Below, piece by piece: positions 1 through 11,045 of a stretch of 64,000 nt of DNA. The translations under genes were made by a program, and so were the position numbers. The first letter of the stretch is position 1. Each line of letters begins with the position of its first letter. The DNA comes from Peribolospora baueri (taxonomy: Eukaryota; Basidiomycota; Peribolosporomycetes; Peribolosporales; Peribolosporaceae). The notes below the pieces were generated by a model that saw only the letters and a program-made list of their open reading frames with translations, was not told the DNA's origin and made no database searches. The stretch spans positions 372,001 through 436,000 of the forward strand of contig JAMDHS010000005.1 in assembly GCA_029717555.1 (NCBI GenBank), read 5' to 3'.

Positions 1-62
1 AACAAAAATAACAACAAGAGACAGAGCAGAGCTTCCGGACGCGGCGCTGCAACGCCGTCCCG

Positions 63-1812
63 TCACGCGTCTTGGGCCAAGGTCGACACCGCTCGCTTTG
101 CAGCAAGCGCCTCGCGACGGCTGGTCGACGCGGGGTCGAGGTAGGGCTTATTAAAAGTGAAGCGAGGAAGCGAGCGGAGGTTAGAAAGAAGTTTGACGAG
201 ACGCCCCTGCCCGTCTCTTTTCCTTCCTTCCACGCACCTTCTCGCCGACACCAACGGCCCTCGCACCCGTGCGCTTTCCGAGGTGGTCGTAGTCGGGCCT
301 ACAAGTTTTACGGGGAGAAGAGAGAAAGTCATGCACCAGCCATCGGTCGTCATCCCGTGGTACGGCACTATCAAGAGATGCTCACGTCGCTGCGTGGTAA
401 ACGCTACGATTGTCCCAGATCCTGATGATCGGGACAAATCAAAAAAAGAAAAAGACATAGGAAGGTCAGGCGGTAGGAAAGAAAAAAAAAGTCTACACGG
501 AGAAAGAGACCGGCTGGCCAGCCACTTACGCGAGATCATTCTTGTTCCACTTGAGCCTGACTTGCAGGTCGTGGTTGTGAACGACGAGCGCCTCAAAGTA
601 CTTCAAGAGCTTCTCGCTCTCGAATGGCGTCAGGCCGTCCAGGTGCGAGACGTGATGTCCAAACCCGAAGATGCTCTTCCACCCGGTCACCGGGTTGGTC
701 CGAACGACGGGATGCTTCGCTTCGAGGACCTCGCCCACATTCAAAGGCGAGCCGCGAGGTTGGGTGTAAAGCTCGAAGCCGGCTCGGGCGGCCGTTTCGT
801 TGAATTTGGGCTGGGCGTAGGTCGCCGTGAGGGTGTCGAGAAAGGCGCGGACGGGAGCGCTGATCCGGTCGTAGACTTCGTAACCGGACGCCCAGAGCGT
901 GTCACCGCCAGCTGTGGAGGAGATCACGAGGGTGATTTGGACGTGAGATGTCCCAAACTTGACCGAGACATCAGAGGTTTCAAAGCGGCTCCTCACTTTC
1001 AGGCAGCGTATGAACCTTGAGGATAGAGTAATCGGCAGGGACGGGCTCGAACGTGATGCTGGGAACCAAAGCGCACTAGGCATGCGTCCAGCTATCTCGA
1101 CAAATCTCCAAGCGCTCCGTCCCCAAAAGACCAACTCACTCGGAATGCCACTCGTCGCTCAAAAACTTCCTGTCCCCCCAGCCATACGTCAGTCTCCTCT
1201 CGCTGCTGATCACGCTGACCTCATTGTCCTTGTTCAAATCGCCACGCTCGTTGACGATGTCGCCGCGACCTCCGTTCGAGACGGGGTGGATGTGGAGGCC
1301 CGATTCGGCAGGCTTGTCGGTGAGATGGCCGAGAAGGTTTGCGAGTTCTTTTTGCTGGTCGATCTCGATGCTTTATGGAGCGACGAAAACGGACCGTCAG
1401 AAATGGGCACGGTGGTGCGCGGCTGTGTCTCGTGAAAGGAGGCGAAAGAGCACTCACCTTTGGTTACGGAAGAAGACGACGCCGCGCTCGCTGACTGTCG
1501 CAGAATAATTCCCCAACCTCAAACTTACTTTAGCTTTCGCACTATTCAAAGCGCTCCGGAGAATAGCGTAGCCAACATCGACCACACACCAGTGATAGCG
1601 AGGTCGCGAATCAGCTCGTCCTTGTTCTCTGCATTAAGCAGGTCAGTCAGCTGGACGTCAGGAAACTCGCGGCCGATTACGGGCGTCACGTCGAATGACC
1701 TGAACTGGTCCAGCACGCCCTTCTTCTGTAGCGGCTCCGAGCGGAGCTTGGCAGAGGCGGAAGGAGACACCAGAGTGGTTCGGGAGGAGGACACGTCGGC
1801 GGTGGGGGGCAT
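63..1812 (-). CDS. TauD/TfdA-family Fe(II)/2-oxoglutarate dioxygenase
   Basis: This is a 2-oxoglutarate-dependent, non-haem iron dioxygenase of the taurine/sulfonate group (yeast Jlp1-like). The family oxidises sulfonates, herbicide acids or related small acids; the substrate cannot be told here. About eight exons join in frame. The N-terminal part ends ITVSERGVVFFRNQ, followed by ESGLHIHPVSN. The first iron ligands are seen in DEWHSDITFEPVPADYS (His-x-Asp). The region TGGDTLWASGYEVYD is the usual family block. The distal His lies in the short exon reading IWDNRSVYHAAT. The last exon carries KPYLDPASTSRREAL, a typical fungal TauD C-terminus, and stops at 63-65. I chose the ATG at 1812 (MPPTADVSS); an in-frame ATG at 1845 is possible. 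About 380 residues, the usual length. No sulfur-assimilation neighbours are visible, so the in vivo substrate is open. Confidence 0.9.
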
Positions 1813-3548
1813 AGTTGCTGAATCAAAGATCAGATGGAAGCGCAAATGTGGAAAGGGTGAAGGTCAGGTGCGTTCGCCGACTGGAGTCAAGGAGTCTGAA
1901 GGACAGGACGGCCACTCTCGCCCGGCTTAAATACTTCGCTCGTCAACCTTGCTACAACTTGCTCTAGTACTTCGTACTGCGTCCTCTCTCCTTATTTCCA
2001 ACGTCTCCCAAGCTTGGGAGAAGAAATGGGCGCCGAGCGCACGCCTTCGCACGTCGTACTAAGTGGTGAGCACGCACAGAGCGTGTCTCTTCCGACAAGA
2101 ACCAAGCACCTTGGGCGATGTAAGGCACTTTCAACCGACTCCACGTATATCCGATTCTGTCGTGCGGCCAAAAAAAAGTAGAGACGTGAGGAACGAAGAG
2201 ATGCCGGATGTGCGTCGGTCGAAAAAGGAACTGCGCATCCCACAATGCACAGTCCGGTGGCACCATCCCCAAAATTTAGAGAGAGGTGAGGCACGGCTCG
2301 TAACTGCTATCTTGAGCAAGAGGAAGAAGTCGTCATCCAGGTCCTGTCTATTGACATCGCGGGGGCCCGTCGTCTGCTTTGGTGCTCCTGAACGCAAGCT
2401 CCTCCCATGCGTCGGACCTCGGCGTTGCCGCAGCCATGCGCGCTCTCCGATCGAGAGATAAGATAGAGTCTCATCGTGTTAACATCTTTCACCATCCAAC
2501 GCCCAAATTGCGTCCTCTCCCGTACTGCGCCTGTCGAAGGAAGAGCTTGGTCCAAGAAAGAAGGCGACTTGGTCATTGCGTCTGGACGTCGTCCGGATGG
2601 CGTGCTCGCGACGATAGCATGAGATTTCCAAGGCTGATCCGCCCCGCATGAGCCTCATGACCTTCACCTGTTCCGTTGCGGCCTTCGCCGTCCCCTTCTG
2701 TCGCTCTTTCCTTAATAGAACTATATAATTCTTATTCCTGGACGATCGGCAGTCGATTCGCTTCTTTATTCTTAGAAGTGGGGACGGAATGGAACTCGAT
2801 CGAGCCATAGCTAGTTCGCCAAATGGAGGCCGTCGGGAAGGGTCACCGCTTTCTGGTCGATGTAGGGAACAGCCTGTTACTATGGGCGGCGATCGAGGCC
2901 CACGCGTCATATAGTCGCACTACCGGAGGAAGGGAGAAAGAGGAATATACTTCAAAAGGCGATTCCTGCACTCGAAGCCCTCACGCAGTGCAACTGCAAC
3001 ATGATCCACCGCCACGGTGGACGACAAAAACGACATCTATGAATCCAACGATGCAATAGCGAGGAACCGACAGCAGGCTCGACAGAACCACAATAAGAGT
3101 CCGGTCTGATCTGATCGGGCAATTGTAGATGGGCTGAGAGGTGGTTTCGGACGCGGAGTTAAAGTGAGATGCGGTGATGGGAGATAGGCAATAGTACGAA
3201 AGCGGCGGTGAGTCGCTTGGGTGGACGGTGGCATCGACGAAAGTGTAAAGATGAGATGGGGACGGTGTCAAGAAGGAAACACGCTGGTAGCGTATCATCA
3301 ACGCTTGTGCAGCTGAAGAAAGAGAGGTCGACGTCCGATGTCACCCCGAACAGAGAGATGGGTGAATGGGTGAAAGCAGCAGCGATTCGAGCGGATGGGC
3401 ACCCATCTATCGCCTTGTCTCTTTCCCTCCCGTCTCAACGCAACAAGCTCTAAACGTGTTACGTAGGCGTGCACCACCCTCTATGTCTGCTCGTCGTTTC
3501 CCCGCTGCCCTATCGCCTCCGTCCAAACCCGCCACCGAGAAGCCTAGA
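1813..3548. other. Intergenic: dioxygenase promoter and PAM16 3' flank
   Basis: About 1.7 kb lies between the start of the dioxygenase gene and the stop of PAM16. Open frames on both strands are short, rich in Arg/Ser and show no recognisable family or splice-supported continuation. I see no tRNA, repeat or transposon remnant. It probably holds the dioxygenase promoter and 5' UTR plus the PAM16 3' UTR. Confidence 0.6.
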
Positions 3549-4379
3549 TCATCGCGCCTCAGCGTCCTTCGCCCCTCCTGACTCCTTCCCAGTCCCCTCC
3601 GACCCAGTTGCTTCTTTACTGGTACCCTCTTTCGCCTCCGCCTCCTTCTGCCTGGCCGCCTCCCATTCCGCCTCGATCCTCTCCCTGGCGCGCACAACCT
3701 TGCTCTGGATGTAGAACGAGCCGCCTCCTAGACGCGGCGGCACCGTCGGGGGTTTCTCGTTCGGTTTTTGTCGAGAGGCAGAGGCGGAGGGCTTGGATGG
3801 TGGCGGTGCGGGCTCATTGACGGAGAAGAGGTGTTCGTAGTTCTTGAGGGTGAAACAAAGGAAGAAGGGAAGTCAGCCCGTCGTCGCGTGGAAGCGATTC
3901 GGTGAAAGCAAGGTCTGTGGTTATCTGATCGCAGTCGTACTCGAGACCAACTCACTTTCATCAATGACTCCAGTCCGTCGTCCTTATTCACGTTCAAGAT
4001 CTGCTGCGCCTCGGTGAGCGTCATGCGATGAGCCCGCGTGAGCTGGTCCGTGATGCTGTTCGACATTGCCTGGTTCGTGCCCGCCGCTGCTGCTGCTGCC
4101 CCTGCGGGCATATCTTGGCGCATTCGGGCGTCTGCAAAGAAGGGGAAGAGAGAAGGGAGGCGCGGATGAAGGAAAGAGAAAGTGCGAAGGAAAGCGAAGC
4201 AAGCCGGGTGAGCGAGAGACGAGCGTGGCAATGGAGACGAGCGGACTAGGAACGCGGGAATGGGAGCGCGTGAGATACGCACTTCGCGCTGCCTGCTTCC
4301 CGGCTTCTACGAAAGCCTTGCCGACGATGGTGGCGCCGACAAGGACGATCTGTGCGATGATCCTCGGTGCAGACTGCAT
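3549..4379 (-). CDS. PAM16: Pam16/Tim16, J-like subunit of the mitochondrial import motor
   Basis: Pam16 sits on the matrix side of the TIM23 translocase. Its degenerate J domain pairs with Pam18 and restrains Pam18 stimulation of mitochondrial Hsp70. Three exons read cleanly: 4379-4283, 4131-3956 and 3842-3549. The N-terminus MQSAPRIIAQIVLVGATIVG is the conserved hydrophobic membrane-proximal helix, followed by KAFVEAGKQAARNA. The J-like core reads MTLTEAQQILNVNK and NYEHLFSVN; the catalytic HPD of true J proteins is absent, as expected. After SGSFYIQSK-type sequence (here GGSFYIQSKVVRARERIEAE) comes a charged tail rich in Glu, Lys and Gly. An Ala-rich insertion (AGAAAAAGTNQ) precedes the J-like domain. 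The gene is divergent from CKS1. Confidence 0.95.
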
Positions 4380-5142
4380 GGGAAGGAGGGAGGGAAAGGA
4401 CAAGCGCCACCGAGGTATGGGAGCGGGTCGAAAGAGGGCGAGCGTCAGCGCAAACGAAAAGGCTGTAAAAGAGGACATCGGCGGGGGAGGCCCGCAAAAG
4501 GCGATCGCTGCCTGCTCACCATGACGAAAGACAAAGGACGGGAGGGGGAAACGGGAGGGATGGACGAAATGGACGTCGAAACGGCACCCAGTTGAGGGCC
4601 GGACGAAGGAAGGAGCGCGGATCGAACAGACTGCGGCAACGAGCGGGTCGTGCGGGACGGCTTGCTCCGAGCGGGCGGAAGCCGATAGAAGGCCAGCTGG
4701 TCGGCTGGGCGAGAAGGCCTGGCTAGCAGAGTGGTGCTCCCTCTGTGCGGCTCACGGCCTGCGTCTTTCTCTTTCTCATCCACGGTGAGTGCGTCTGTCT
4801 CCAGCAATCTCCTGCTCGAGCCAAGGGACACATACTGCCTTCCAAGGCGCCGCCGTTTTTTGGGCAGAGGCGGTCAGCGCGCGTCGCTTTGGTACGACAA
4901 CGCGTCGACGCGACTGCGGCTGCAGATGGAGAGAAGAAGCGGACGAGTCGAAGCCGTATCCGGGCTTGGGTTGACGTCGTCACTATCACCGCCGTCCTCG
5001 TCGTCGTCATCCCCTCCACCATCCTCCTTCTTCGCTCGCTCCTCGTCCGTACGGCAGCACCTTCATCCTTCTCCCCGCCTCTCCGCGTCTCACGGTCTCC
5101 CGACGGATCAGAGAAGGAGAGACCGAGGCCTAGGCTGGCGAG

Positions 5143-6505
5143 ATGACGCAGTCGCAGCAGCAACAGGCGACGTACGAGGACTATGTGGATCGGTGAGTGA
5201 TGGCGTCTGAATCTCGGTTGCTCGGTCGACCCCGTCGTGCGCTGGTGAGGCAGTTGCGCGCCTCTCTCGTCGCCTAGCCGCCCTCCCGGCCGGTCGCCCG
5301 GCTTCGGTCTCTTCGTCGCTTTCGTCTCATTCGCCTTGCTAGTATTCCCCAGTTGGGAGCATAGACGGACGAAGATGCTGTCTGTGGTAAAGCTTTGTTT
5401 TGCAGTGGGGCACGAAGCGCTAACGGGATCCAATTTCCCTTCTCTACGTCTCTCTGGTCTCTGGTTTTCGTTTGTTTACTTGACCGGTCATATAGGATCC
5501 ACTATTCTGAAAAATACTCTGACGACCTTTGGGAGTACCGGTGAGGGGGGAAGCCTTTTTGTTTGCGCACTACATGTCGCATCTTTCTGCTCGGTCTACC
5601 GACTGGCAGAATCGTTGGCTAACGTCATATTCTCTTTTAACGCCTCCTTTCTACACACGCCTGCCGGTTTGCCGCTTCCACCGCATCGCGTCCCCCGCAT
5701 TGCATCGCACTGCACCTCGACTTTCATTCTGTTCTTCCCACCCATACCAGCCACGTGATCCTCCCAAAACCGATGCTCAAGCTGATCCCTAAGACCTACT
5801 TCGACCCAGACGAGCCTGGAGTGCTGCGCATCCTCAGTGACTCGGAATGGCGCGGGATTGGTATCACCCAAAGCTTGGGGTGGGAGCATTATGAGGTACA
5901 TGGTGAGTTTTCTGGGGATCCGGACGGGGAAGAGGCGACTCCGATGGCAATGGCACCCAAAAGAAAGGGTGGCTTGTTTGCCGGTTCCGGAGTTTCTCCT
6001 GCAGACGCCTGCCCTTGGCTGCGGAAAGGCCCATACGAAGGCGGACAGTTTTCTGCGCTTCCCTGCACATACACTTGCATCTGACTCTGAACATCAGGAG
6101 GAAACGAGAACGCGAATGCTGAACGCTTCCGACGCTCCTCCCTATCCCCTACCCGCTTCGCCATTGCCCGCACCCTTTCTACATCTTCACAGCGCCAGAG
6201 CCGCATATCCTCTTGTTCCGAAGGGAAAAGAATTACCAGGAAAAGGTGAGCTTGAGCTTTTGCTTTCTTCCGTCGTTCCTTTGGAGTGTTCCGGCGGCTT
6301 CCACAAGGATCTGTGCTGTTGGGTATACGAAATCACCTCGTCTCGCCTCGAACGGCTGGGCGAATGGGTGTTTTCGTTTGCCTTGGCTTCATAATGGCGT
6401 CCTGACTCTTCCTCGCTTCTTGACCTCTCCTCTGATTGTGACCGCTGAACCACCGCCATGGAACAGTACGGCAACCAGGGCAAGCCAGTCGCAGCAAAGA
6501 AGTGA
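5143..6505 (+). CDS. CKS1: Cks1/Suc1 cyclin-dependent kinase regulatory subunit
   Basis: Cks1 binds Cdk1 and docks phosphorylated substrates, promoting multisite phosphorylation and mitotic progression. Five exons splice in frame: 5143-5192, 5496-5540, 5751-5902, 6193-6245 and 6467-6505. The product is about 112 residues. The core signature is complete: [20 protein letters not shown], then the kinase/phosphate-binding [20 protein letters not shown], and [17 protein letters not shown] in the fourth exon. The HxPEPH hinge strand that allows beta-strand exchange is present. The N-terminus has a short Gln run ([14 protein letters not shown]). The tail [12 protein letters not shown] is short and basic. 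It shares a 0.76 kb divergent region with PAM16. Five exons for so small a protein illustrates how intron-rich this genome is. Confidence 0.97.
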
Positions 6506-8212
6506 GGTGATCGCGTCGGCCTGTGACCCCTAGGGGAGGGTTCTGCGCATGCATTGGACAGTTGAACGAAAATAACCGGCAAACGAACGAGAACGAGGAA
6601 GGTCTTCGTACCGGCTGGAGAAGGAGCGGAAGATGTCGGTGCGGAGGGCGACAGACGGACAGTCACGAATCCGGGCGAGGATGCGCGGAGGTGGGCAGGC
6701 AGGAAGGGAGAGCATGGCTGGACTGGACCGGAAAGCCGAGCTGGCGTCACGTGGCGGACAGACGTGGCGGGCAGCTATGGATCGTACGTAACCTTTCCTC
6801 CTTGGACGCGTTCCTTCCGACATTCGACACTCTTTTACCCTCCTCGGACGCTCTAGAGCATGTGGCTTTCCTCTCGATACGCCTTTCTCTTTTCTTCCCT
6901 CTCCTTTCACCGCCTTCATCTTTCTCTCTTCCCGTCAGTAGGCTGCAGCATTCGTCCCGTTCGGCCCTCCTTTTCTCTTTTATGTTTCTTTCCCCACTCG
7001 AGTTCTCCATCCTATCTCTTCCAAGCAACGCCAGAACAAAAGCAGGAGCCGACATGTCCTCGTCCATGCCTTTTTTACTCTATTCCTGTCAGTTAATCAA
7101 ATTGCCAATGATTAGCCGGAAGGTCCAATGTCTCGTCATATCGTGAGAGCCACAGACGCGGTCGTCGCTCGGTTCCTCTGTCACACCCAACAGTTCTTTC
7201 TTATTGATACCGTGTCACACAGATCGACAAATACATGGGGTGAGCACAGTCCGGACGAATCCCGACGTCTAGTCCCTGAGCGGGAGCTTGCTCTCCTCAA
7301 CGAGGATGCTTTTATTTTTCTTCTCTGCTCTCCTGCTGCTAGAATATGACGGGGCAATGTCAGCTTTCGGATCAGCCTAATCGTTCTCAACTGAAAAAAC
7401 GTCGTTACGACGTCGACCCCGTGCGTGCCGACAAACGCTTCCTTCACCCTCGTAGACAGCTCTTTCCCCTCTGCCCTCCTTTTACGTCCAACAAACAACA
7501 TTCCACAGCGCCGTGCCCTTCTCCACCTTCCGTTCGCTCGTCAGACGTGCACCCGTCTCTTCCAGGTAGGGTCTGAATCCCCGCTGTGCCCTCGCCTCGT
7601 TTCGCTCCCCAGCGAGCTAGCGTCGCGTCGTCCGCGTCAAGCGTCAAGCCCTTGATGCGGCTCGTCGCCATCTTCCTCTCGACACTTCTTTTCCTTCCGA
7701 AATGACCGTGTCATAGCGCGTGTGTGTGTGTGTGTATGTGTGCACTTTACCAACCGTCCGCCCCATCATATTTTCCCCGTCTCGTGGTTTAAGGCCGAGC
7801 CGCCCGTGTCATCCATTCTCTCCCCTTCTCCGTCCCAGCTTTCCGTCTCGTTTTTTACACCGTCTTCTTGCTCCTCCTGGCCGCTGACGCGAGCATCCGA
7901 CAGCGGAATCCTCAATCCAGCCCCGTCGTCGATCGACCCATCCAGTGCACCTGGCTGCCCCGTTCCTCTCGTCCCTCCCCCCGTCGACGTTCCTCTGACT
8001 CAACAGCAGACATGAGGAGGGAACGCATGTATAGATAGGCGACCCCCGATTTCACCGCGTCGACCGAAAGGAAAATCGCAAAATGGCAGAAGCGGGATGG
8101 GAAAACGGGCTCGCTTGGCTTGTTCATGCCGGACATTGTACAGAACATGGCGCCCGTCCCCCATCATCATCTCTCCGCGCCGCATCTTCCACAACCCCCA
8201 GTCCGCGCCGCC
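6506..8212. other. Convergent intergenic region between CKS1 and FBP1
   Basis: This 1.7 kb region lies between two convergent genes. Both strands contain only short frames with no recognisable domain. A (TG)n tract lies at 7721-7742. The region is long for two 3' UTRs, so an unannotated non-coding RNA or a small gene cannot be excluded, but I see none. Confidence 0.5.
7721..7742. repeat. (TG)n microsatellite with one TA interruption
   Basis: Seven TG units, one interrupting TA, and two further TG units are directly visible. The tract is non-coding and lies between CKS1 and FBP1. Confidence 0.9.
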
Positions 8213-10316
8213 TCAGTTGCTCTCCTCGTAGAATTTCAACAGGTCCTTCACGTCCTCCTTGCTCCCCAAGAACACCGGCGTCCTCTGATGGATGTTCTCC
8301 GGCTGCACGTCCAGGATCCGACCCCTGCCCGTGGTGGCCAGGCCTCCGGCTTGCTCGGTGAGAAAGGCCATAGGGAAGCCTTCGTAGAGCAGGCGGAGCT
8401 TGCCCGACTTGGACTTCTTGTCGTCGGGGTACCTGTCGGGAGGGAGGGGGCGATGGGAATGGGTCCATCGATGAGCGTGTCCAGCGTTAGCATCAGCCGC
8501 GCCGTTTCTTCCCCTTCGATCAGCTCGCAGACCGGGTAGAACCGGGTCGAATCGACTCGGAAGCGTCTGGCTCGCTCACCCAAAAATGCCACCATAGAGC
8601 AAGGTACGGTGAACGTCAGCGACCATGGAGCCGATGTATCGGGCGGAGTAGGGGCTCTTTCCATCGGGCGGGTTCTTGATCGAGTCGAGGTACTTGATCA
8701 CGGGCTCGTAGAAGTACTTGGAGTTGCCTTCGTTGACTGGGGTGGATGGGAAGGAGATGGTAAGGGGAAGAGGAGGACGGAGACGAGGGAAGGAAGGAAC
8801 GGCGGAGTAAGTCGTCATGTCCCCTACGAATGACAGAAGAGAGCGTCGGATCGCCGGGCTGAGAGCGTCTCGAGGCAAAAACTCACAGGAGTAGATCTTG
8901 CCGCGATCGGGAATGGTAATGTTAGGGTGAGTGAGGATGAACTCGCCGAGCGACTGCCACGCCGATGAAGAGGGAAGGAAAGGGGCGGCGGCGACGGTTC
9001 AGCGCTGACGCTTCCATAAGACCAGAGAGTCGCGCGTATGCGACGGAGAAAGGGTCTCACGTTGTCGAGCGTGTAGCCGTTGACGCCGTTTCCGGTCGAA
9101 AGGACGAGGTTAGCCGAAGAGCCGTACCTGACCGCGGCGAGAGCGGCGAGCAAGCGTGGCGGAGAGGGAAGAGAGGGCCGTCAGAACATACAAAGGCATC
9201 ATCTGACCTCCGTGCCACCATGCAAATCAACCAAAGAAAAATAGGCCCTCGGTCGGTCCGCTCACATGGTATAGCCGGCAACCACCATCTCGCGCCCTGG
9301 CCGGAGAACGTCTTGGACGTCACCCTTTGAGCCGGGCCTCTGTACGAGCAAAGCCAAATGGGGGTCCAATGGGGGGCGTCCACGTCAGTCAGCGTTCGAT
9401 CACACGACGGAGGCTTGGGGGACGAGCGAGCGCTCGGGCGACACACTACTGACGACGAGGTAAATGCCAAAGATGGTGCCAATGTTGACGCCAGCATCGA
9501 TGTTGCTGCTTCCGTCGAGCGGGTCGAAGACGACGCAGTACTTGCCCGTACCGTCTCCGCCCTTGTCACTGTTGTCGACAATGATGGCGTCCTCGTTCTC
9601 CTCCGAGACGAGCACGGCCGTTTTGCCGGACGCCTTGAGCGCCTTGATCATGATCTCGTTCGAGAGCACGTCAAGCTTCTTCTGTTCCTCGCCCTGCACG
9701 TTCTGCTCGCCCGCCAGGCCGACGCTGTTCGTTCGGCAAAAAAAAAGGTCGTTCCGTTATTCGTTCGTGCGCACAGGGGGAGGGCACGGCACGGACGGCT
9801 CGCACACATTCCAAGTTCCTAACCGACGCGATCGTGCTCACAGGTTGATCAGCCTGGCCTTGCGGACATTGTTCTCGATGAACTTGCTGTGAAGGGAGTC
9901 GGCGCGATGTTGATGTGGTGCGTTGACGGACGTCAGTGTCTCAAGAGATGTGCTTCATTCGTGAGCCAACGATGCGCGTCTACTCTACCGGACCGGTCCG
10001 CCCCCCCACACATGCACACATGGGGTCCCCGGCCTCCCCCGCCGGCCCTTCACGACACGCCAACTCCCTCCCCCTCCCCCTCCCCTCGACCGGGCCCGTT
10101 CACCCACTTACCATCCATCCATCCAACCATTCGCCCCTTCCCCACCGCACCGCACCGCACGCACCACACAACTCACCACGTAGTCTGAAGAGCGCTGAGC
10201 AAAAGCGTCAAATCTCCGCTCGCGCCGCTCTCCTTCTGGGCCTTGAAGCCCTCTTGGAGGACGTGCCTGGTGAGGGTGATGAGGTCCACATCTTTGGCCG
10301 AGGGTTCATTCTCCAT
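8213..10316 (-). CDS. FBP1: Fructose-1,6-bisphosphatase
   Basis: This cytosolic gluconeogenic enzyme hydrolyses fructose-1,6-bisphosphate to fructose-6-phosphate. It reads from [20 protein letters not shown] at 10316 through about eight exons to LLKFYEESN, stop 8213. Key blocks are [20 protein letters not shown], the metal-binding VSEENEDAI, and the active-site [19 protein letters not shown]. Next come [20 protein letters not shown] and [20 protein letters not shown]. The substrate-site signature [20 protein letters not shown] and the C-terminal block [12 protein letters not shown] are also present. The length, about 350 residues, is normal. Its neighbour in the same orientation is GND1, so two central carbon enzymes lie side by side. 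In yeasts FBP1 is glucose-repressed; nothing in the upstream sequence proves that here. Confidence 0.98.
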
Positions 10317-11045
10317 CGTCGTTGTCGGTTTGGTCTGTGTGGGTGGTGTGTAAGGGTGTCTAGAGTGGGTAGAAGGCGGAGGGAAAGCGAAGGGGCGGTC
10401 GCCTGAGACGACCTATGTTCTCTCTGTCCGGACAACCCCCGCCGTCTCTCCCCCCGCCGCGCTGATCGATCACCACCCGTCACGAGCAAACTCGTCCCGC
10501 CCTCCGTCCGAATTCTCCCGCCGGCCTCACCGGCCTCTTCCGCGCCGTCCAAACCGCCGAGCTTCCGATTTGAACGCCGACGACGGGTTCATCCAGGACC
10601 AGAAGGTCTAACAGAGACGACGAGCAAAGTGAATCCGTTCACGCCTACCGTTCCATGCTTACTTACCCGGGACAAGCGAGCGACAGGCGACATGCCTCCT
10701 CCTCCCCCCACCAATCTCTCTCAGCGCCGTCATCCTGCCCAGCACCAGCAACGCAAAGCGACTGAACGAACTGCGGGTGTTTGTATGCGTACATGCATGT
10801 AAAACTGCGTGTTATTCATTCATTCTTGTGAGGGTGCGGGCAGGCGAGCGAACGACGAGCGAGGACTCGGTTTAGCGCTGTCAAAGGACGGGGGGCCTTT
10901 ACGACCGATGAATGGATGAACGCGGAGGCGGACACATGAGGAGCGCTGCATGGAGCCAAGGAGCGAGGGATCGATCGCCGGGCGACGGGGGCAGGGAGGA
11001 GATCGGACGGGAAAGCAATATCTAGAAAGGAGGCCTCGGCGAGGC
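10317..11045. other. Intergenic: FBP1 promoter and GND1 3' flank
   Basis: This 0.73 kb region lies between tandem genes. Imperfect CCATCCAT- and CCCCTCC-type simple sequence occurs at about 10060-10130, inside the FBP1 first intron, and a GTATGCGTACATGCATGT-like stretch lies near 10783. No gene is recognisable. Confidence 0.5.
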